Below, one piece after another: positions 1 to 10,700 of a stretch of DNA of 64,000 nucleotides. Both the position numbers and the translations under genes were made by a program. The DNA is from Phylloscopus collybita. Taxonomy: Eukaryota; Chordata; Aves; Passeriformes; Phylloscopidae. Each line of letters opens with the position of its first letter. Position 1 is the first letter of the stretch. The notes under the pieces were generated by a model that was not told the origin of the DNA, ran no database searches, and worked only from the letters and a program-made list of their open reading frames with translations. Location of the stretch: contig JAJNNQ010000027.1 of NCBI GenBank assembly GCA_027886175.1, forward strand, positions 9,004,001 through 9,068,000, in the 5' to 3' direction.

Positions 1-3000
1 CCTGAAGGCACTTTGGCTTTCTTCCATCAGGGGGCCTTTTCTGTCATTTTCTCGCTGTGTGTTTTCTTAGGGACACTTTGCACAGAATCACATTGATGAC
101 TTTCTTGTGCCTTTTGCATGCTGGAAAGAATAACAGGCCTCACTGCTACTCATGCTTTGGAAACTGAGATCCTCAATAAACCATATGGGAGGACTAATGG
201 CTTCGCATCTCTAAATGTCTTCCACATCCTTCTGGTCCAAGGGCAAGGCATGCCTGAGGGCAGTGGCATGTGCAGGTGGTTTGTGCTTTGGCTCATGTAC
301 AGCACTGGTATAAAACTTGCATGGAAATTATATGTATTCCTCTTTCAACCACTGCTTTCTGTCAGCACTCAGCCTGCTGGCTTTCCAGGCACTCCAGTGA
401 TCCCTGGGAGCCATGCTGCACCTTGGGGCTCGGGAACATATGCCAAGTGTGGCTGAAATAACAGGAATTGCATTTGCCTCCAATTCAAAAGTTATCTTTA
501 TGGATTTGAAAGCAGCAAGCTTCCCCAGGAGCTTTTGATACAACCTGGCAGCCACAGAATTGGGAATATTTAGCAGGAATTCCAAGGGATGAGCTCACAG
601 GGAGTGCAAAATGCACACATTTATATGGTGCTGGTCATAAGGCTGGTCTGACAGGAATACAACAGGCTGTGTAGCTGCAGAGGCTCTGTGTTATCTGTGT
701 TACCCCCTCGTGGTTGGAGCTGCACTTAAAATTGGTGTGTGAGAACCTAAATCCACCACCTGCATGTGCAGACCTGGCTCCTGAAGCTGAGGCTGCTGAG
801 TGAAACTGTGCAGACACACATTCTCCCAAATACATTCAGTATTTGCTCCGTGGAATCAGTGACTTCAGAAGAATTGGTTATTTTCCTTCTTCTTGAAGAG
901 GGAGGCAGGAGGGTACCCTGAGCTCCTCCCTTTTGCTGAATCTGAAAGGTGTAAAAAAATGAACTATGGGTCATCCTCCCTTTGGTCAATTAGCTGGTGA
1001 TAAACCCTTCTGAAAGATTTATAAAGATACACCAACACCTTACCAGGATTTCACCCTTTTCCCTTTGTTTGTGGTCCTACACACACATTCCCTGGTGATC
1101 TCCAAAAGCTGATGAAATGCACACACCAGGTGTAGACAGGAATATTAATGGGTTACAAGGCCAGGAAACCCAGAGGGAAGGAGAGCAAATACTCCCTCCA
1201 TTCCTAGGATTTCAGTCCAAGAATGAGACAGAAGGAAGCAGCTTAGCAAGACTGCTGCTGGTTACTTTGCTCCTTAATTTTATTTATTATTGTCTTTTAA
1301 ATGACAGAATAAATTTAAGCATGGAGCAAATCAGACCTCTAAACAATGGAGAAAATAGGTATGTGTTTTGTTTGGAGCACAGTGTTAAAATGCAGCTGTT
1401 ACAAGGAAGCCAGGCAGATCCAGCAGCTGGAACAAGGCACGGACAGGAGCTGTCAGCAGCATTGCACTGTGGGCTGCTGGGAAGCCACTGATGCTGTGGC
1501 GGCAGATTTTGTACAGGTTCTCAGGTAGAAATAGTCAATAATAAGCCTTTGCTCTGGACAAAAAAAAACCCAAACAAACAACAAAACTAAAATAAAATAA
1601 AATAAAATGTGCCACTCCTTGTCACTAAGCCTTGTTTTCCTGCCCTGGTAATGAAAAATACCAGGACTTTGCTCCAGGGAAAAGCAATCGATGAGAGTGA
1701 TAAAAGACAATTACTGTGGCAGGCAGAGGCTGGACTGATGTGTGAGATCCCTCAGAACGAATGTCAAAGCCCTCATCAATCCAGATTAGCCTGTTGCTAT
1801 AAGCAGCCCTGTGGTGATTACAGGCTGTCATCATAAAAAGTTGCTCTTGCTCCAACTGATCTCAGCCACATCAGAGCTTTTCTGCTCCAGTTCCACTGCG
1901 AAGGGGAGCCCACCGCATGACCTGGCCATGAGCCGGGCACTGGCCTGTTCACTGACCAGGGCATGTTCTGTACACAGAAACACAAAAATTATGGCAAAAA
2001 ATGTGTTTTCTCACTCCAGGACTTTATGCTCAGCTCTCAGCAAAGTGTGGGAAAAGGCTGGAAGGTGATGCACCTCAGAGGTGCTATTTTATATTTAGAC
2101 CAGAGGGAATGGCTCCTGCTGCATCCTGCACCCAACACTCCTGTGTGCCTGACCCAGCCTCAGCCAGGGTCCTCCTTCACTCTAGATGTACTTATTTACC
2201 CTGGAAAATGTTTATCCTTTGAAATCCCTGTGGTTTTGAATAAATGTGCTTTGAGGCACCTCAGTGCTTTAAAATCTGTGTCTGTGCTGAGGTGTGAAAC
2301 TCCTAATTATCAGAGGGATGATAATCAGGGGCTTTATGTCAAGTTCAAGCACCCCTGAGAGGCAGCTTCATGACACAGAGTCTCTCCCTCCTGCCTCCCA
2401 AGCCTCCTGTTTAACAGGCTCCCAGTGGTCATATTTACAGAGCCACAGCTGCTGAAATCTTTTTACTCCTACAGGATTTGCTCCAAAGATTCACTTATGA
2501 AAACTGAAGATGTACATGTCATCCTTACTGTTGGCTGGCAGCGTTCTCCCTTGATTGGCAAGGGATGGAGAAGACTGCTCCATGCAGAATAAAGGATTTC
2601 AACACCAAGCTGGCCAGAGGACAGGGAACACACCACAGAGCCTCTCTCAACTTGCCAAAGAAATCAAGATCAAGAGCTGCCTAAGAATAAGTGCCTAAGT
2701 GACCATTTGGTGGCCCTGTCAGAAATTATTTGCCAAGTGCTCTTCTGTTTTTGAAGGGAAAAACCCATCCTTACCACTCGACCACAATTTCAGAATCCAG
2801 GCTACAGAGGGGAGAGGGATGCTGTAAGAGCTGCTCCTTCCTTCCCTTCTGTCGTGAAAGTAAATGAAGGATTTCCTACGTAACACCAAACAGAAAACAT
2901 TAAAATTTGTGAAAATATTTAATATCAGGTTGTGTTTGGTGGCATTCACTGCCATCATTAGGATCAAAGCCAAAACCACCCAAACTGGATCCACAATACA

Positions 3001-3606
3001 GGCAGTGACAGCAAGTAAATCCCTCAGGTTGCTGAAAGGTATATGGGATTAAAATAATGTGGGATAATATGAATATAGTATTTTGGGATGGCTAGGGATA
3101 ATATCAAATATGATGAGATTAAAAACTAAAAACCCAAAGAAACAAGAAATAATGTACAACCTAAGAGCTAACTATTGTAACCCCAAACTTACAATTACCT
3201 GTGGCATAGCTGAGGATAAAAGGACAATTTCTATTCACAGCAAAGCTGCTCTTGCTACACAAGTCTGTAGAAAAGCTCCTTCTGCCATGGTGGGACAGAA
3301 CAAAGTCCACAGTTCAGCAGCATTGCCCAGGGAAAAGTTCAGCCCCACAGGTGTGAATGAGAGTGGAAACATCTCTGTATGTAGTGAACAGGAACAGATT
3401 TTGTACGTCTGAAAGATTTCTCAAAGCATGGCCTCAGTGGCCAAATTGCAGATGTTTCAGACCCAGCAATTTCTACTGAATCTAAAGTTATGAGCATTAA
3501 TAAAAACACACAGGAATTTGGGTTCTCTGACAAAGCACATTCATGACAAATACTTTTCTTGTTTTTCCCTTGGTGCTGATCCCCAAATGTGCCCAAAGGA
3601 CATTTC
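1..3606. other. Intergenic DNA, no gene recognised
   Basis: I see no exon with recognisable protein similarity here on either strand. All open frames are short and none shows family motifs. The only structured piece is an A-rich stretch at about 1560-1608, where an AAAAT pentamer repeats four to five times. By synteny with the human block the next gene to the left would be GDAP1L1, but nothing in this stretch identifies it. Confidence 0.6.
1560..1608. repeat. A-rich simple repeat, (AAAAT)n
   Basis: The stretch is almost entirely A with scattered C and ends in tandem AAAAT units. It is low-complexity sequence with no evident function. Confidence 0.7.
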
Positions 3607-3678
3607 ACACAATTACAGAATTTAGGTTGGAAGAGACCTTCAAGATCATCAAGTCCAACCCATGCTCTAACACCTCAA

Positions 3679-4297
3679 CTAGACCACGGCACCAAGTGCC
3701 ACATCCAGTCTTTTCTTAAACACATCCAGGGATGGTGACTCCACCACTTCCCCGGGCAGGCCATTCCAGTACTTTATCACTATTTCTGTGAAAAACTTTT
3801 TCCTAATATCCAACCTGTATTTCCCTTGACGCAGCTTAAGACTGTGTCCTCTCCTTCTGTCTGTTGTTGCCTGGAGAAAGAGACCAACCCCCAACTGACT
3901 GCAACCACCCTTCAGGAAGTTGTAGAGTTATAAGATCATCTCTAAGTCTCCTTTTCTCCAGGCTAAACAACCCCAGCTCCCTTAGTCGTTCCTCATAGGG
4001 TTTGTGTTCCAAGCCCCTCACCAGCCTTGTTGCCCTCCTCTGGACACACTCAAGCATCTCAATGTCCTTCCTAAACTGAGGGGCCCAAAACTGGACACAA
4101 TACTCAAGGTGTGGCCTCACCAGTGCCGAGTACAGGGGAAGAATGACCTCCCTGCTCCTGCTGGCCACACCATTCCTGACACAGGCCAGGATGCCATTGG
4201 CCTTCTTGGCCACCAGGGCACACTGCTGGCTCATGTTCAGCTGGCAGTCGACCAGAACCCCCAGGTCCCTTTCTGCCTGGGCACTGTCCAGGCACAC
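3679..4297 (-). pseudogene. CR1 ORF2 C-terminal region, frameshifted
   Basis: Two overlapping frames carry the conserved C-terminus of CR1 ORF2. One (3836-4297) has [34 protein letters not shown] and [19 protein letters not shown]. The other (3679-3894) has [34 protein letters not shown] and [21 protein letters not shown] shift near 3890 separates them. Sequence from 3678 to 3607 is the short CR1 3' untranslated end. Confidence 0.9.
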
Positions 4298-4355
4298 CGT
4301 CCCCAGCCTATAACATTGCAGGGGGTTATTGTGGCCAAAATGCAGGACTCGGCAT

Positions 4356-5264
4356 TTATTTGGATTTATTAAACTTCATCTTATTGGACTCTGCCCATCC
4401 ATCCAACCGATCCAGGTCTCTCTGCAGAGCCCTCCTCCCTTCCGACAGATCGACACATGCTCCCAGCTTAGTGTCATCTGCAAATTTACTGATGGAGGAC
4501 TCAATATCCTCATCCATGTCATCAATAAAAATATTGAACAGAACTGGCCCCAGCACAGACCCTTGAGGGACACCACTGGAGACTGGCTGCCAGCTGGATG
4601 CAGTACCATTCACCACCACTCTCTGGGCTTGGCCATCTAGCCAGTTCCTAACCCAGCAAAGAGTGCTCTTATCCAAGCCATGGGCTGCCAGCTTATCTAG
4701 GAGTATGCTGTGGGAGACAGTGTCAAAGGCCTTGCTGAAGTCCAAATAGACAACATCCACAGCCTTCCCTGCATCCACCAGTCTAGTCACCTGGTCATAA
4801 AAGGAGATCAGGTTGATCAAACATGACCTACCCCTCCTAAACCCATGCTGGCTGGGTCTGATACCCTGGCCATCCTGTAAATTTTGTATGATGGCACTCA
4901 GTATAAACTGTTCCATTATTTTGCCAGGTACTGAAGTCAGGCTGACTGGTCTGTAATTACCAGGATCCTCCTTTGCACCCTTTTTGTGAATGCGTGTCAC
5001 ATTGGCCAGCTTCCAGTCATCTGGAACCTTGCCCATGAGCCAAAACTGTTGGTAAATGATGGAGAGTGGCTTTGCAATCTCATCTGCCAGCTCTCTCATC
5101 ACCCTAGGATGGATCCCATCTGGTCCCATAGATTTATGGATATCCAAGTATTTCAGCAGTTCTCTGACTGCCTCCTCTTGGATAATGCAGGAACCATTCT
5201 GTTCCCTGACATCATCTACCAACCCAAGAGGACAGTATTTCCATCTGTTTGAAGGCATTAGCAC
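4356..5264 (-). pseudogene. CR1 ORF2 reverse transcriptase domain
   Basis: This is the reverse transcriptase core of the LINE. Visible in order are [61 protein letters not shown] (motif A, catalytic Asp), [20 protein letters not shown] (motif B), and KFADDTKLG (motif C, the FADD catalytic pair). The core motifs look intact. The frame stops after MKFNKSK near 4356, where a small insertion shifts the frame. The ATG at 5264 is incidental, and CR1 similarity appears to extend upstream to about 5300. Confidence 0.95.
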
Positions 5265-5321
5265 CTTCCCAGCCTGTACCTTCCCCTCCAGAGCTGTGCA
5301 TCTGCATTTCTATCACCCTAT

Positions 5322-5887
5322 TGTGAGATACATCTCATCCCCTGGCAGTGGGGGGAGGGAGCATGCAGTTTGTCTGGATAAACAGAGACTCACAGACAGG
5401 AGAGCTGCTAGTTTTTCACCCGATTTTTCCCGGGAGGAAGACTGGACTTCATCTCACCAGATTCCATCTCATCCTTCCTGGACCCCCTCCTCACCATCAC
5501 CAGACCCCCTCCTCACCACCCCTGGATCTGCTTTTCCACAGAATCATCTCTGCTCCAACAAAATCACGTCTGCCACTTCAGAAGGACTTACTTTTGGACA
5601 GCTTTCAACACCCTGAATCACAGGGTCAGGTTGTGGCTCTGACTCTGTCAGGGTTTTCCAAAATTGTTTATTTGTTTGTTTGCTTGTTTGGTTGGGTGGT
5701 TTTGTTTCCTATTACATTTGTATTGTTAATATTCCTAGTAAAGAACTGTTATTCCTATGCGCAAAATCTTTGCCTGAGAGCCCTTGATTGCAAAATTATA
5801 ATTTGGCCGGGTGTGAGGGGTTTGCATTCTCCATTCTAGGGGAACCTCAGTTTCCCTGGCAGAAACCTGTCTTTCTAAACCAAGACA
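5322..5887 (+). mobile_element. Solo LTR inside the CR1, ERVL-like
   Basis: The block begins TGTGAGATAC and ends CCAAGACA, so it has the TG...CA ends of a retroviral long terminal repeat. It contains a pyrimidine-rich stretch, a TTTG-rich run at about 5665-5690, and AGTAAAGAACTG, a probable variant polyadenylation signal. No internal retroviral genes are present, so it is a solo LTR. It resembles passerine ERVL-type LTRs as I remember them, but the family is not verified. The 5 bases on each side (cctat and tccat) do not match, so no target duplication is visible. Confidence 0.7.
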
Positions 5888-6465
5888 TCCATACACTCTA
5901 AAAATTTCCTGGACTGCCTCTTATCTGCTGTATTAAGTTCCCAGCACATGTCTGGTAGGTTGAAGTCACCCACAAGAACAAGGGCTGATGATCCTAAAAC
6001 ACTCTCCAGCTGCTTATAGAATAAGTTGTCCACCTCTTCTCCCTGGTTGGGTGGACAATAACAGACTCCCAGGAGGATGTCAACCTTGTTGGCCTTCCAC
6101 TTAATTCTTACCCATGGGCATTCAACTCCATTTTCCTTAGTTTCAATTCCTACAACATCACAAGTCTCCTTAATATAAAGGGCCACCCCTCCACCTCTTC
6201 TTCCTTTCCTGTCTCTTCTGAAGAGCCTATAGCCATCCAGAGCAGTGCTCCAGCTATGTAAGTCATCCCACCACGTTTCTGTGATGGCAACTACATCAAA
6301 GCTCTGCTGATGTACCATGGTCTCCAGCTCCTCTTGTTTGTTACTCATGCTGCATGCATTGGTATACATACACCTCAGCTGGGCTACTGACTTCACCCCT
6401 AACTCAGCCTTACCACCCTTGGGCCTGCTTCCAGATAGCCCAGCTGCATCCCCTTCCCCCTTCAA
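5875..6465 (-). pseudogene. CR1 ORF2 endonuclease domain, truncated
   Basis: This is an apurinic/apyrimidinic-type endonuclease of the exonuclease-endonuclease-phosphatase fold. In CR1 elements it nicks the target DNA for target-primed reverse transcription. Visible motifs are YTNACSMSNKQEEL, ITETWWDD with the metal-binding Glu, GGGVALYIK, and LVGDFNLPDMCWE with the catalytic Asp and Asn. The frame runs through FLEC and then enters the foreign LTR at 5887, so its last residues are not CR1. The domain is cut just before its C-terminal SDH block. Confidence 0.9.
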
Positions 6466-6467
6466 AC

Positions 6468-6956
6468 CTAGTTTAAAGCCCTCTCAACGAGGTCTGCCAA
6501 TTCATGAGCTAAAAACCTTCTGCCCTTAACAGAGAGATGTATCCCATCTGGTTCCAGCAGAGCATGTGCCATAAAAGCTTCCCCATGATCAAAGAATCCA
6601 AAATTTTGCTGATGACACCAACCCTTAAGCCACTTGTTGATGATGTGGGATCTCCTGTTTCTTTTGTCATTTTTCTCTGCCACCAAAGGGGCTGAGCAGA
6701 ACACTACCTGTGCTCCTGCCCTATCAACTACTTGTCTCAGTGCCCTAAAGTCCCTTTTAATTGCCTTGACGCTCCTCTTTTCAATGTCATCACTGCCAGC
6801 CTGGAGTATCAGCAGTGGGTAATAATCAGAGGGCTGAATCAGCCCAGGAAGTCTCTCAGTGATATCCCTAACCTGGGCCCCAGGGAGGCAGCAGACCTCT
6901 CCGTGGGATGGGTCCGGGCGACATGGGGCCCTCAGTTCCCCTGAGAAGGGGGTCAC
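6468..6956 (-). pseudogene. CR1 ORF1, C-terminal part (esterase-like)
   Basis: This frame continues the esterase domain from the frameshifted upstream part. It contains DYYPLLILQAGSDDI, corresponding to the SGNH block with the oxyanion-hole residues, and LLEPDGIHLSVKGRRFLA, corresponding to the catalytic DGxH block. It ends ALVERALN-like immediately before the ORF2 start at 6465, the usual tight ORF1-ORF2 arrangement of CR1. The frame is useful only with the upstream piece, so it is scored as a pseudogene. Confidence 0.85.
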
Positions 6957-7422
6957 CTACTATGATTACCCTTCTTTTCTTCTTGGTGTTAGAGGTGGTG
7001 ATCCATCTTACAGATGAATCATAACTGAGAGGCTCTCTGGGCAAACAATTTTCTTCTAAATTATCTGGCAAGCTCTCTAGATCCAGGGCCTCATACCTAT
7101 TCTGAAGTGGCACCTGGCTGGGGGATGGGGAGGAGTTTTTGTTATTACCTGCCCAAGCAGGGACCCATTTCCAGTCCTCTTCATCTACCAGGTGCCCTTC
7201 TGTTGCCTGAGAGTGGGAGGCATGTGAGTCCTCAGACTCCCGGTCAGAGAACTCCCTTAAAAATGGAAGGGTTGAGCTCCACCAGTCTATTTCCCTTTCA
7301 CTTTCCTTGATACTCCTTAATCTTTCAACTTCTTCCCTAAGCTCAGCCACCAGGGATAGGAGGTCATTCACCTGTTCACACCACAGGCAGGCCTCATCCA
7401 CTACACCCCCTGAAGTCACCAA
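6868..7422 (-). pseudogene. CR1 ORF1, N-terminal part (coiled coil)
   Basis: This 184-residue frame begins with a Cys-containing segment, CLWCEQVNDLL, followed by a heptad-rich coiled coil (LVAELREEVERLRSIKE, about residues 24-41). Such a coiled coil is typical of the self-associating region of CR1 ORF1 proteins. The frame ends with VIIVGDPLLRG. That motif is the first block of the SGNH/GDSL esterase domain, where the family normally has GDS. Here the nucleophilic Ser is replaced by Pro. A one-base shift near 6930 moves the rest of the esterase into the next frame (6468-6956). Confidence 0.85.
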
Positions 7423-7780
7423 TATGCTTACTCTGGGCAGGAATGGGTCTGTACAGACACATCCTTTCTGGAGGGCTCACTTGGTCACACACACTTATAC
7501 CAACTGCACTTTTTGACCTTGTAAAAACCATTACTAACAGAAACCAAAAGAAAGCAACCAGAAGTAACACCTAAAACAACACAGAGGACACCTTACTAGC
7601 AAGAACACTTGCAACCCAGCCTGCTTGCCCTGCCTGCACAAACTGCCCCGCAAACTGCCTTGTCCAAGGCCCTGAGATGAGCCATGCCCGTTTGCCCGCT
7701 CCGGGTCACCGCACTTCCCAGAGACCTCTTAAAAGCAGCCAGGAAGGAAGCAGCAAGGAAGCTCCACCCCTCATTCCCGA

Positions 7781-10700
7781 TTAGCTAACAATGCCACTAT
7801 TTCACTATGGTTGTCTTTCATTCTCCTTTTAACTTGCTTTCCTCTGGAGGATTAAACAGAGAGAAAACAGCCTGCACTGAACAGCTCTCTGTGGAAGAAG
7901 GAATAGCAGCCCTGCCATAAATAATGAGGATGAAGAATTGCTCTGTCAGAACACAGGTGTCCATCACCGCAGCAGTACTTGTGTGCTGCTGGCCAGGCTC
8001 TACCTGCAGAGAGGATAATATTTCCATTTCTGTGTCACTTTGGTGCTGAAGATCTTCAATAAACAAAATGTCAATCTCCACCCACTTCTCAGGAGCTCAC
8101 AGTATTTTTCTTCGTTTTTGTTCCCTCTGCACGATGATCTACTTTCAGCCCCTTTTTTCCTTTTCCCCTCTGTGCTGTCCTACCCTTTTACTCTCTCCTG
8201 GACTCCCTGGTGTCACTCTGCTGTCACAGACAGCAGGCAATGCGTGACTATCTCCCAGAGACATTCCTGCTGTCAGGAGTCCCTGGGTTGTCGGGTTCTG
8301 CATCAGTGAACACATCACCTCCTGTTCCCCCTGTCTGAGGAAGAACTGCTGAGAAAGGAAGGGGATGGAATCTTTCTAAAAACCTCTTAACAAACAGCAC
8401 AGATCGATGACTTCTAAAACATTCCTTTAAAAATAACACCATCCATCTCCCTACTTGCATTGCCTCCCTTCTCAGCTCTTTCCTACCAGCACCTCATCTC
8501 TCCTGTGACCTAAATCATTTTTAGCTCCAGGAAGGTTATCCAAATAAAGCTACTTTGCAATCAGAACAGTGTAACCAAGTTTGAGGGTGCTCTGTAATGC
8601 TGTAGGCAGTTCTTGACACAGAACCAAGTATCCTGCATAGTTAAGTGCTGTTTTGCACATGCTCTTTACATCACAAGGTCATGTCACTCCACCACCAGCC
8701 TCCTGAACACTCTTCTATTTTTGCTTACCGGAAGCAATTCCTTTCCATTCTGTGCCCTTGGATCCAAGCACTACACAACAGCAATAGTTTTTTTTTTTTT
8801 CTTGGTGACAAGGAAAAAACCCTAAATCTCTGAAAACAACAAAGAAAAATCCCCAGTAAAAAAAAAATAAACCAAAAAACCACTGGCACATTTTTTCTCC
8901 TAACTAACTTCCAAACTATGACAATCAAGAGAAATAATATATATATATATATTCTTAAAAACCTCAAACCTCTATCACTCCCATTCTTCTAAAAACTGAA
9001 TCAGGTCAGGCTATGACAAAGCTGAAGCAACAGAGCTGTGGTCTAGAGTAATGCTGTACCAAGCCCACACTGGATCTGTGCTCGCTCCCATCACCCGCAA
9101 AACCTGCAGAGGGCAGGCCCAGGGTGCCATTCCCAACAGCACAATCCTGCTAGGTGCGGGAACAACAATTCACACATTTGGATAAGGCCAGCAGCTGTGG
9201 GCTGAGCATCATCCTTATTTTCCACTCCTTTTGCATGGCTCTCCTCACCACAGTGGCTGTTCTGAGGCACAGCCTATTTAGCTGAATTCGCCTCGGTGAT
9301 GAGTCACGACGTTAAGCCTGTCACGGATATGAGCACACCACGTGTGACCTCTCGGCACGGTCCCTATGAGATGGGAAGGCTCTACAGGCAGGGCAGGATC
9401 CAGGGAAGGCATTTCAGAAGAGCTGACATTTACTCTGAGGATATGCCTAGTTCCTGCTCTGACATCAGCCGTGACTGAGGGAATACACAGCCCAGAGCTG
9501 CAAAATTAACCTGGACTGGACATGGGAAAAGGTTTCAGAGATGTGAGGAAAAAAGTAATTGTTTGCAATTATTCTTGTTGCACATTTTCCTTTCTTCAGC
9601 CTTCACCACTGGGGAGATCCTCAGTTCTGCCGCAGATCTGCCACTGCACACATTGTCAGGAAGAGCACAACAGGGAAAGGGCATTTTTCCAAGTGCTGCT
9701 TTCCCATAATATCCAACCCTCCTGAAAGGCTGATAAAGCTCTTCCACTACTGCTTATTTTCAGTGCCATTTTTTTAGTACCAAAGCTTTACAAAGGAGTT
9801 ATTTGGCTTGTTACAAGCACATGGCATTGTCTTTTGTTTTGTGATAGACAGGGGGTAGTTTAAAAATAAACAACCTTTCTAAATATTATAGACTAGACTA
9901 GACTAAGTATTATAATTACATAATTGCCTGAGATTGCACAAACTGCTCTCAATCTTGATAGCCATTTCCATGTCTGCTTTTTCAGCTTTTAAACTTTATG
10001 CTCTCATCCCATTCTTCATTTAAGTACTAAGGCACTCTTCCCATATCCAAATTAACTATTTCCAGCTAAGCACCTGGGTGAAAGTACCCTTCACTGAAGC
10101 GAGCACTCGGTCCCCAAGAGGACAACTAACTCTGCTAATGCATCGAGCTCTGCTGTCCACATCACCTTTTTCCTTCCCTGAGCTCCAGCACATCAAGTGC
10201 ACTTCTGCTTCAATGAATAAACCATGTGCTTTTCTCCAGGTTTTCCACCAGTACAGTGACAGAGCAGCTCTGTCTAACAATTAAACAGCAGTTCAGAGCC
10301 ACAACAGCCTTTTTGTGTCTATTAATTACTTTCATCTTAAGCTTTGCAAAATACCTCAAAGAAGGGAAGGCAAAATACTGCGAGAGAGCACACATCCAGC
10401 AGAGGTGAAGAGCATTTATTACTCATCTGTGCTCCAGGAGGAGAGATGAAGCTAGGAGGAGAGATGAAGCTATGAAAAGAAATAATCCCAGGAAACAGGT
10501 TTCTGAGCAAAAGGAGATAACACAAGGTGATCAAAGAGCTGAAAAAGGCCAATTGCAGAGAAGCTGCAGAGAGTTACTTCAAGTGTCCTAGTTTGAGGGA
10601 CATTAAGCTACAGTGGAAAAATCAGATACTATTCATGAATTGACCACAGACTTGTGTTCACAACTAAAGGCTGATTTCCCAAAACATTTAGCATATCACA

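Larger units (their letters stand above)
3607..7780 (-). mobile_element. CR1 LINE, near full length, degenerate
   Basis: This is a non-LTR retrotransposon of the avian CR1 family in minus orientation. Its 3' end lies at about 3607-3665 and has the typical CR1 end (on the minus strand, TTCCAACCTAAATTCTGTAA). Reading 5' to 3' on the minus strand there is a leader (7423-7780), ORF1 with a coiled coil and a GDSL-like esterase (7422-6468), an endonuclease block (6465-5888), a foreign LTR (5887-5322), the reverse transcriptase block (about 5300-4356), and the C-terminal block (about 4297-3679). Frameshifts break ORF1 near 6930 and ORF2 near 4356 and 3890. The segment joining endonuclease and RT is missing. 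The copy is therefore dead, although its reading frames are still long, which suggests moderate age. Confidence 0.95.

Noticed and set aside
5056..5839. Plus-strand frames of 163-186 codons
   Set aside because: They cross the CR1 antisense strand and the solo LTR; no retroviral motifs are present.
10580..10620. TGTCCTAGTTTGAGGG resembling the start of a songbird LTR
   Set aside because: Only the first 16 bases look similar. I see no matching downstream LTR body or duplication.
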